From positions 1-64,000 of the forward strand of contig PLYA01000008.1 in assembly GCA_003153315.1 (NCBI GenBank): a stretch of 64,000 nt of DNA, in the 5' to 3' direction. The notes under the pieces were generated by a model. The model did not search any database. It saw only the letters and a program-made list of their open reading frames with translations, and had not been told where the DNA came from. Below, in pieces: positions 54,239 to 61,909 of this stretch (position 1 is its first letter; the number at the start of each line of letters is the position of its first letter). This stretch comes from Bacteroidota bacterium (GTDB taxonomy: Bacteria > Bacteroidota > Bacteroidia > B-17B0 > Aurantibacillaceae). The position numbers were made by a program, and so were the translations under genes.

Positions 54239-56611
54239 TTATTTTTTAGAATAACCGTATCCATAACCGTATCCATAACCGTATCCATAACCGTAACCGT
54301 AACCATATTTAGTATAATAATAGCCGGTGCTACGTTGTTTAACCCCATTTAGTATATAAGCAAAATTATTCACTTTATTAGTTTCAGTAAGTTCGTCAAT
54401 AAAATTGACAATCTGTTTATTGGCAAATTTTGTATTAAGAACAAAAAGTGAAATATCAGCATATTGCATTAAATAAATAGAGTCGCTTATAAGTCCTGCG
54501 GGGGGTGTATCTATAATGGTATAATCATAATTTGCTTTTCCGTAGAAGAGAATATCTTTTAACTCGTTTGATAAAATCATTTCGGACGGATTAGGGGGTA
54601 CGGGACCCGAAAGCAATACATCTAAATTATCTATTTTAGTTTTTCGAATACATTCCTGAATAGTAGTTTGCTTTACCACAATAGTTGTTATGCCCTTTTC
54701 AGCTGTCATTTCAAGTACTTTTTGTACCCGAGGTTTATGCAAATCAAGCTCTAATAGTAAAACTTTTTTTCCGCCTTTTGCTAGCATAGTAGAAAGGTTT
54801 ACAGAGCAAAATGTTTTGCCTTCGCCCGGAGCATTTGAGGTAAATAAAATTATTTTGGGGCCGGGTGTTGTATTTAAATACTGAAGATTTGTTCGTAGAG
54901 TTCTGAAGCTTTCGGCTATTTGCGATTTGGGCTCTTCATCTACAATAATACCAGTAGGCAGCATTTTTTTAACTTGAATTAAATCTCCAATTACAGGGGT
55001 ATCTGTAGCTTCTTTAAGCTCAATAATATTCTGTATAGTTGTGAAAAAGAAGAAACGTATTAAAATTATAAGCAAACTTATTATGGCTCCCGCAAAAACA
55101 TATTTTATAATTTCTTTTTGTTTATCGGGGGTTACCTTACCGGATGGGCGAGGGCTTTCAATAATTTTAGTTTCCGGAATAATAGATGCGCGAGCAATGT
55201 ATGTGTTTGCTCTTCTTTGCAAAAGAAAATTGTATAGCCCTTCGTTTACACTTAAATTTCGCTGTATACCTAATAGCTCTCTTTGTTTTTTCGGTATAGT
55301 TTTTATACTGTCTATATATGTGTTTATTTCTATATCCACATTTCCAATCACTTTCTTTAAAGCATTACGGGCGTTGTTTATATAAACCAATAAATCTTGT
55401 TTCGTTTTAATTATATTGCTTTTTAATTGTTTAACGCCATAATTATCATCTTTGGCAGAATTATGCATGTCATTTAATGACGTTTGAAGACTATAAAGTT
55501 GCCCAGCTGATTTAATTATGAAGGCATCGTTATTACCCACAAACGCCGATGGTGGTAAAAACTGCGGGTCTCTGTCTTCTATAATATATTTTTCCAAATC
55601 ATTTAACCCTTCGATTTGTAAATTGAGCTTTGTACGTTCGTCATCATAATTACTAAGTTTTTTAAAATAATCTTGTTCTTCACGTGATAAATCAAGTATT
55701 CCCTTTTTTGATTTATAATGCTGCATCGTATCTTCAAAAAACTTAAGTACAGAGGATACTTCTGCCATTTGCTTATCAATGTATTGAAGCGTTCTTTCGT
55801 TGAGATTAAAGCGACCTTTAAGCGAATTATCTATATATGTTTTAGAAAGGGTATCTAAAAAAAGTTTGGCCCTTCCTACTAAATTATCCTCTATGGAAAG
55901 TTTCAGAATATTTGTATAATCAGGATTTTCTATTTTTAAATTAGCTTGAAAATTTCGTATTAATGATTCTAATAAATGAATGCGAAATTCGTATTGTATA
56001 TTTTTACGTTCATTGATGCCAATAGTCGTCATTGCATCTGCAGATATCAGTAAATTATAATTAATGGTGATAAGCTCTTTACCAAAAACTCCATTTTGTT
56101 TAATTTCCTTATCTCCTTCCTTATAAGAAAGTTCATATGTTTTCTCACTCAAAATTTTAAATGAAAAAGGTTGTTCATAAAACATAGAGTTTATATTACT
56201 TACGGAGACCGAAAAAGGCATGCCATCGAACTCTTCTTTAGTGCGTACTCTACCTACTATATAATAAGATACTTGCAAACGAGACTTTAGCTTGTTAATT
56301 ACCGTCTCGATTAGATCAAACGATTTGATGACACGTGTTTCGTTTGAATTATCAACAAAAGAGCCTGAAATGCCTCCATAATAATTATCACCTTCATTAA
56401 TAAGACTTCCTTTAGAATACTGATCATTATTTTTAAGTAAAAGCTGCGTAGTTACCTGATACGTTTCAAATTTACGATAAGCGATAAAGTACCCAATTAA
56501 ATAAAATATAAGAACAAGTATTAATGGCACATACCAATTTTGTATAATGGTTCGCCAAATAACCTTAATGTCATCAAACTTTAATACAGATGTGTTTTGT
56601 TTTTTAGCCAA
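54239..56611 (-). CDS. Polysaccharide-export tyrosine autokinase (Wzc type)
   Basis: 790 residues from a TTG start. A Wzz-like domain is framed by TM1 (about 25-45) and TM2 (about 515-535) with coiled coils between. The cytoplasmic BY-kinase has the Walker A TSNAPGEGKTFCSVNLS near 600, Walker A' LLLELDLHKPR and Walker B YDYTIIDTPP. The tail is a run of alternating Gly and Tyr, the phosphorylation cluster. It controls chain length and export of a surface polysaccharide. No wza or glycosyltransferase genes are next to it; a PID-tail protein is divergent. Confidence 0.92.
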   Translation of the reverse strand: MAKKQNTSVLKFDDIKVIWRTIIQNWYVPLILVLIFYLIGYFIAYRKFETYQVTTQLLLKNNDQYSKGSLINEGDNYYGGISGSFVDNSNETRVIKSFDLIETVINKLKSRLQVSYYIVGRVRTKEEFDGMPFSVSVSNINSMFYEQPFSFKILSEKTYELSYKEGDKEIKQNGVFGKELITINYNLLISADAMTTIGINERKNIQYEFRIHLLESLIRNFQANLKIENPDYTNILKLSIEDNLVGRAKLFLDTLSKTYIDNSLKGRFNLNERTLQYIDKQMAEVSSVLKFFEDTMQHYKSKKGILDLSREEQDYFKKLSNYDDERTKLNLQIEGLNDLEKYIIEDRDPQFLPPSAFVGNNDAFIIKSAGQLYSLQTSLNDMHNSAKDDNYGVKQLKSNIIKTKQDLLVYINNARNALKKVIGNVDIEINTYIDSIKTIPKKQRELLGIQRNLSVNEGLYNFLLQRRANTYIARASIIPETKIIESPRPSGKVTPDKQKEIIKYVFAGAIISLLIILIRFFFFTTIQNIIELKEATDTPVIGDLIQVKKMLPTGIIVDEEPKSQIAESFRTLRTNLQYLNTTPGPKIILFTSNAPGEGKTFCSVNLSTMLAKGGKKVLLLELDLHKPRVQKVLEMTAEKGITTIVVKQTTIQECIRKTKIDNLDVLLSGPVPPNPSEMILSNELKDILFYGKANYDYTIIDTPPAGLISDSIYLMQYADISLFVLNTKFANKQIVNFIDELTETNKVNNFAYILNGVKQRSTGYYYTKYGYGYGYGYGYGYGYGYGYSKK
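54247..54304 (-). repeat. Gly-Tyr coding microsatellite in the wzc-like tail
   Basis: About nine hexamers of the type GGTTAY or GGATAY (minus strand) encode alternating Gly-Tyr just before the stop codon. Slippage by six bases would add or remove GY pairs without changing frame. Confidence 0.8.
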
Positions 56612-56681
56612 TATTATTACTTACAAGGGCGAATTTACAGTTTAATTTTTAAAAGAAATATGTACAGTACTTTTTAATTTA

Positions 56682-56689
56682 TATATTTG
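56682..56689 (+). promoter_or_regulatory. Promoter -7 box for the PID-tail protein
   Basis: TATATTTG, a perfect TAnnTTTG, lies 34 bp before the ATG at 56724. No clear -33 TTTG. Confidence 0.45.
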
Positions 56690-56723
56690 TTCTTTGAAAC
56701 AATCTCAACTAAAAGGGGTCAAA

Positions 56724-56942
56724 ATGAAAACATACTATAAAATTATTTTCACAATTTTATTTCTATTTACAGCAAGCGCTAGTTTTGCACCACCACCAGC
56801 ACCTGGGGGTGGTATGAATCCAGGTTGTTGGCCCATGTGTGTGCCAATTGATGGTGGGCTTGTTTTTTTAATTGCAATAGTAATCCTTTATGGTGGTATC
56901 AAACTTTATGGTTACTCAAAAAAAGTTAAGGCTAAAGTTTAG
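56724..56942 (+). CDS. Small PID-tail (PID-CTERM-like) exosortase substrate candidate
   Basis: 72 residues from the ATG at 56724; an upstream TTG at 56694 is unlikely. Order: signal peptide (IIFTILFLFTASASFA), a short Pro/Gly region (PPPAPGGGMNPG), then VPIDGGLVFLIAIVILYGG and a basic end KKVKAKV. A PID tripeptide, hydrophobic helix and basic tail match the PID-CTERM sorting signal I recall from Bacteroidota with exosortases. It is divergent from the Wzc-type kinase gene, fitting an exopolysaccharide link. Confidence 0.7.
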   Translation: MKTYYKIIFTILFLFTASASFAPPPAPGGGMNPGCWPMCVPIDGGLVFLIAIVILYGGIKLYGYSKKVKAKV

Positions 56943-57020
56943 CATTTAGCATACCCTTTAAATTTACAAAATACCGCATTCTTGGTTTTTGCTATCTTCG
57001 CCTTTCTAAAACTTTAAAAA

Positions 57021-59291
57021 ATGAGCAATTTTCATAAACAGGACGCGCTTGATTACCATTCTCAAGGTCGCCCGGGCAAAATAGAAGTTATACCCACAAA
57101 ACCATATTCAACCCAAAGGGACCTTACATTAGCATACTCTCCTGGAGTAGCAGAGCCTTGTTTGGAAATTGAAAAGAATCCAGAAGATGCATATAAATAT
57201 ACTGCTAAAGGAAATTTAGTGGCTGTAATATCTAATGGAACTGCTGTACTTGGATTAGGTGACATAGGTGCTTTAGCCTCCAAACCAGTAATGGAGGGAA
57301 AAGGATTACTCTTTAAAATTTTCGCAGATATAGATGTATTTGACATTGAAGTAGACACTACTAATATTGATGATTTTGTAAATACTGTAAAAAACATTGC
57401 ATGTACATTTGGAGGAATAAATTTAGAGGACATTAAGTCTCCCGAATGTTTTGAAATAGAACGTAGGTTAAAAGCAGAGTTAAATATCCCTTTGATGCAT
57501 GATGATCAACATGGTACCGCCATCATTTCATCAGCAGGATTAATTAACGCCGTTGAGGTTTCGGGTAAAAAATTAGCGGATGTAAAATTGGTTATAAATG
57601 GTGCCGGGGCTTCTGCTATTTCTTGCGCCAAACTTTATATTTCGGTTGGCGTAAGAAAGGAAAATATTTTAATGTATGATAGCAAAGGGGCATTAACTAC
57701 TGACCGCAAAGACCTTGATGAAAATAAAATATTTTTTGCCTCTACACGAAAAGGGGTTGATAAACTAGCTGATGGAATGAAGGGTGCTGATGTTTTTGTA
57801 GGTTTATCTAAAGGAAATATTTTAAATAAAGAAATGGTGCAGAGCATGGCTCCCAATTGTATTGTATTTGCGCTTGCTAACCCAACACCTGAAATCTCTT
57901 ATGAAGATGCGATTGCTGCCAGAAAAGATATTATTGTGGCAACAGGTAGGAGCGATAATCCAAATCAGGTTAATAATGTTTTAGGATTTCCTTTTATTTT
58001 TAGGGGTGCGCTTGACGTGCGTGCTAATACCATTAATGAAGAAATGAAATTAGCTGCTGTTAAAGCTATTGCAGATTTGGCTAAAGAACCCGTGCCAGAT
58101 TATGTGAATCTGGCATATGGATCTAAAAACCTAAGCTTTGGAACAGATTATATTATTCCTAAACCAATTGACAACAGGCTTATTTCTACCGTTTCTCCTG
58201 CTGTGGCAAAAGCCGCTATAGATTCGGGTATAGCTGCACATAAAATTACCGACTGGGATGCTTATAAAATAGAGCTTGATAATCGTTTAGGAAAAGATAA
58301 TCGTTTGATGCGTTCTTTGGTAAACAAAGCAAAAACAAACCCTAAGCGCGTAGTATTTGCCGATGCAAACGATTATAAAATGCTGAAAGCCGCACAAATG
58401 GTGCGAGACGAAGGCATTGCCAAGCCTATTCTTCTAGGAAACAAACAAAAGATAAATGAACTTATAGAGGAGTATCGTTTAGATATTTCTGAAATGCCCA
58501 TTATAAATCCTTTTGAAAGCGAACACGAAGCTTTACGCAATGATTTTGCCGAAGCTTTATGGAAAAAAAGAGGTCGCAAAGGACTTACCCTGTATGAGTG
58601 CGGGCGTAAAATGACTGAACGAAATTATTTTGGCGCCATGATGGTTGAAACAGGCGTAGCTGATGCCATGATATCAGGGCGGGCGGCCAAATATTCTGTT
58701 CCGGTTATTCCGGCTATACAATGTATTGGCACAGCCGATGGAAACTCGCGCGTGGCAGGCTTGTATATGATGGTTACCAAACGAGGTCCTTTCTTTTTTG
58801 CCGATTGCACCATGAATGTTGAACCCACTGCCGAAGAATTGGTAGAAATAACAACCCTTACGGCTAATACCGTAAAACAATACAACATTATTCCGCGCAT
58901 AGCTATGTTGTCTTATACAAACTTTGGTTCTGCAGAGGGTGAGGTTCCTAAAAAAGTGCAAAAAGCAGTAAAAATACTGCACGATAAATACCCCGGACTG
59001 ATTGTAGATGGAGATTTGCAAGCCAATTTTGCGGTAAATAATAACCTGCTAAAAGAGCAATTCTCTTTTTCCAGCTTGGTAGATAAAGATGTGAATACAC
59101 TTATCTTCCCTAATTTATCCTCGGCAAACATTGCGTATAAACTAATGCAGGAACTGGGCGGCGCAGAGGCTATAGGGCCTATTTTAATGGGCTTAAAAAA
59201 GCCGGTACACGTATTGCAGTTAGGCAGCTCTGTACGCGAGATTGTAAACATGGTTACCATTGCTGTAATAGACGCACAAAACAAAAGGTAG
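57021..59291 (+). CDS. maeB: NADP-dependent malic enzyme with phosphotransacetylase-like domain
   Basis: 756 residues. The N-terminal malic enzyme half shows TLAYSPGVAEPCLEI, HDDQHGTAI and VINGAGASAISCAKL (NAD(P) site). The C-terminal 330 residues are a PTA/PTB-like domain (MVETGVADAMISGRAAKYS), usually regulatory and not catalytic. It decarboxylates malate to pyruvate and yields NADPH. The two-domain length is standard for MaeB. Confidence 0.96.
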   Translation: MSNFHKQDALDYHSQGRPGKIEVIPTKPYSTQRDLTLAYSPGVAEPCLEIEKNPEDAYKYTAKGNLVAVISNGTAVLGLGDIGALASKPVMEGKGLLFKIFADIDVFDIEVDTTNIDDFVNTVKNIACTFGGINLEDIKSPECFEIERRLKAELNIPLMHDDQHGTAIISSAGLINAVEVSGKKLADVKLVINGAGASAISCAKLYISVGVRKENILMYDSKGALTTDRKDLDENKIFFASTRKGVDKLADGMKGADVFVGLSKGNILNKEMVQSMAPNCIVFALANPTPEISYEDAIAARKDIIVATGRSDNPNQVNNVLGFPFIFRGALDVRANTINEEMKLAAVKAIADLAKEPVPDYVNLAYGSKNLSFGTDYIIPKPIDNRLISTVSPAVAKAAIDSGIAAHKITDWDAYKIELDNRLGKDNRLMRSLVNKAKTNPKRVVFADANDYKMLKAAQMVRDEGIAKPILLGNKQKINELIEEYRLDISEMPIINPFESEHEALRNDFAEALWKKRGRKGLTLYECGRKMTERNYFGAMMVETGVADAMISGRAAKYSVPVIPAIQCIGTADGNSRVAGLYMMVTKRGPFFFADCTMNVEPTAEELVEITTLTANTVKQYNIIPRIAMLSYTNFGSAEGEVPKKVQKAVKILHDKYPGLIVDGDLQANFAVNNNLLKEQFSFSSLVDKDVNTLIFPNLSSANIAYKLMQELGGAEAIGPILMGLKKPVHVLQLGSSVREIVNMVTIAVIDAQNKR

Positions 59292-59460
59292 TTTTAAAAC
59301 CAAACTTTTGCAAAGAAAGCGCTTTTTTGCCGCCAGGTATTAAGACCCTTTTCCCTTTTTTAATTCCTATCTAATATCCCTGTTTAAAACCCTTAACTAA
59401 TGTTAATAACGTCTGTTAAAAGGGAGAATCTACATCTTTTTTATTATTTTCGCGGCTCGC

Positions 59461-60801
59461 ATGAGAAATTTAACATTTCTATTATTGGTTTTTTGTAGCC
59501 TTTTGGGGTTTTCACAAATCACTCAACAAGCCTCTATTGTGCCAAAAGATAGCATTCGTTTAGTGACAGATACCATCTCTATTACCTTAGCTGATGCGGA
59601 AGCTTTTTTTATGAAGAACAATTACAACGTATTGGCTCAGCAATATGGTGTAAATGCCCAAAAGGCACTGGTAAGACAAGCCAAACTATTAAACAACCCA
59701 ACCGTTTATTACGAGAACAGCATTTATAATCAGTATAGTAAAAAATATTTCCCTACCAAAGAAGGTACTTATGGAAACCCTAATACGCAGGGCGAAATAT
59801 TGGTAAATGCCCAGTGGCTTGTGTCTATAGCTCGCAAACGAGTTAAAGCAGCAGAAGTTGCTAAGCACAACGCCGATGTGGCGCAATTTCAGTTTGATGA
59901 TTTAATCAGAGGATTGTTATTTGCCCTTCGACAAGATTTTATTGACATATATTTCGGATTAAAATCATTACAATTATTTGATGAGGAAATTGCTTCTGTA
60001 AAAAATATTGTTGCCGGTTTTGAAACACAATATCAAAAGGGCAACGTTTCCCTACGTGATATTACCCGCGTACGAGCCTTATTACTCTCTTTACAAAGCG
60101 ATAGATTAGATTTATATACTAATATTCAACAAAACTCTGCAAAAGAATTTGCGGTATTGCTTAATAACCCAAAGAACGTTTATTATAAACCTATTTTGAA
60201 TGAAGCAGAGCTTGATAGTAAATATAACCTATCCAACGTTCCTTTAGCTGATATGGTTGCTCAGGCACTAGAGAATCGCCCTGATTTGAAAGCATCTTTA
60301 GCACAAATGGCTTCTGCTGATGCTTATGTAAAATTGCAGAAAGCAGTAGGAGTACCCGATGTTCAGTTTCAATATACCTTTGATAGAAATGGTAGTTATG
60401 TACCTAATTATAGCGGTGTAGGTTTACAACTGCCTATTGCTGTATTTAACCGCAATCAGGGTAATATACAATCTTCTAAGTTTTTGGTAGATGCTGCAAG
60501 TCAGCAATTAAAGCAAAATCAGGTAATCGTTCAAAACGATGTGTTTGCCTCTTATCAAAAAATATTAGAGCTTCAAAAACTTAACGGTTCTCAAACCACT
60601 ATTTTCATTTCTGATTTCCGATCTTTACTAAAAGGCGCAGAAGATAACTTTGCTAAAAAGAACTTATCCTTATTAGATTTTGTAGATATGTTTGAGTCTT
60701 ATAAAGATTACATGACTCAATCAAACAGCATTAAAGATCAGCGCTACGCTGCCTTTGAAGAATTAAATTTTAATGTAGGAAAAGATGTATTTAAAAAATA
60801 A
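59461..60801 (+). CDS. TolC-family outer-membrane efflux protein (CzcC-like)
   Basis: 446 residues with signal peptide (LTFLLLVFCSLLGFSQ). The helical TolC repeats are visible (ISITLADAEAFFMKNNYNV, LADMVAQALENRPDLKASLAQ). It should form the trimeric outer-membrane channel of the efflux pump encoded by the next two genes, the first of which it overlaps by 17 bp. Expected cargo is heavy-metal ions, judged from the CzcA-type pump. Confidence 0.9.
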   Translation: MRNLTFLLLVFCSLLGFSQITQQASIVPKDSIRLVTDTISITLADAEAFFMKNNYNVLAQQYGVNAQKALVRQAKLLNNPTVYYENSIYNQYSKKYFPTKEGTYGNPNTQGEILVNAQWLVSIARKRVKAAEVAKHNADVAQFQFDDLIRGLLFALRQDFIDIYFGLKSLQLFDEEIASVKNIVAGFETQYQKGNVSLRDITRVRALLLSLQSDRLDLYTNIQQNSAKEFAVLLNNPKNVYYKPILNEAELDSKYNLSNVPLADMVAQALENRPDLKASLAQMASADAYVKLQKAVGVPDVQFQYTFDRNGSYVPNYSGVGLQLPIAVFNRNQGNIQSSKFLVDAASQQLKQNQVIVQNDVFASYQKILELQKLNGSQTTIFISDFRSLLKGAEDNFAKKNLSLLDFVDMFESYKDYMTQSNSIKDQRYAAFEELNFNVGKDVFKK

Positions 60802-61897
60802 AATAAAACTGTTTTCGGTTTTTATAGCATTCTTCTTGATGCTGTTTTCATTTTCTTCTTGTTCGAGTAAAACAGAAAAGAAAGAAGCAGTAGTAGATGA
60901 AATTTCAGACTCACTTATTAAAAACATGACTGTGGGGATTGCTAAAACCACTCAGGTAAGAAGTGAAATTAAATTGACCGGAAAAATAACTGCAGACCAA
61001 AGCAAACAATTGGATGTGTTTGCCCTAGTAGCAGGAATTGTTAAAGAAGTAAACGCAGAGTTAGGAGATTATGTACAGAAAGACCAAGTGCTTGCCGTAA
61101 TTCATAGTGGAGATGCTGCCGATTACAGCAGGCAATACATAGAAGCATCTTCTACTTACGAAGAAGCTAAAAAAGCCAAAGAAATTGCGGAAGATATGTA
61201 TGCATCTAAATTAATATCATCAGGTGATTATCTGCAAGCCAAACAGGAATTTAATAAAGCAGATGCCGGGCTTACCAAGGCTAAGGAAATGCAAAAAATT
61301 TATAGCACGAGCAGTAGTAATCCAAGCGATTACCTGGTAAAAGCACCGATTGCAGGTTTTATTATAGCTAAAAAGATTAATAAAGACATGCAGATTCGCC
61401 CGGATAACGGTGATAATATTTTTACGGTTTCACAATTAACGGATGTGTGGATGATGGCAAACGTATATGAAACCGATATTAATAAAGTAAAAGAAAAAGA
61501 TACAGTTGCTGTTACTACTATAGCATATCCTGATACAGTTTATAAAGCAACCATTGATAAAGTATATAATATACTTGATCCTCAAAGCAGAGTAATGAAA
61601 GTGCGCGTAAAGCTTGACAACCCAAATTATTTATTAAAGCCCGATATGTACGGTAATGTAGTTGTTAACTATGCCGAACCAAGAAAGATGATTACCATTT
61701 CTTCTAGTGCCTTGGTTTTTGATAACTCAAGCAACTACGTATTGATATATAATGGAGGAAAAAACTTTATTGTACAAAAAGTAGATGTATATAAAACCAT
61801 CGGTCCAAAAGCATATATAAAAAGTGGATTAAAAGAAAATGACCGCATTGTAACGTCAAACCAGTTACTTATTTATAATACGTTAACCAATAACTAA
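60785..61897 (+). CDS. RND efflux periplasmic adaptor (CzcB-like)
   Basis: 370 residues, a lipoprotein with SFSSCSSK (Cys near 27). The adaptor body has a lipoyl half-motif VKEVNAELGDYVQKDQVLAV, a short helical hairpin, and VKAPIAGFIIAKKINKDMQ. It joins the inner-membrane pump to the TolC-type channel. It overlaps the upstream gene by 17 bp and precedes the pump gene by 12 bp, so all three form one operon. Confidence 0.92.
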   Translation: MYLKNKIKLFSVFIAFFLMLFSFSSCSSKTEKKEAVVDEISDSLIKNMTVGIAKTTQVRSEIKLTGKITADQSKQLDVFALVAGIVKEVNAELGDYVQKDQVLAVIHSGDAADYSRQYIEASSTYEEAKKAKEIAEDMYASKLISSGDYLQAKQEFNKADAGLTKAKEMQKIYSTSSSNPSDYLVKAPIAGFIIAKKINKDMQIRPDNGDNIFTVSQLTDVWMMANVYETDINKVKEKDTVAVTTIAYPDTVYKATIDKVYNILDPQSRVMKVRVKLDNPNYLLKPDMYGNVVVNYAEPRKMITISSSALVFDNSSNYVLIYNGGKNFIVQKVDVYKTIGPKAYIKSGLKENDRIVTSNQLLIYNTLTNN

Positions 61898-61909
61898 TCA
61901 AAGGCTGTT

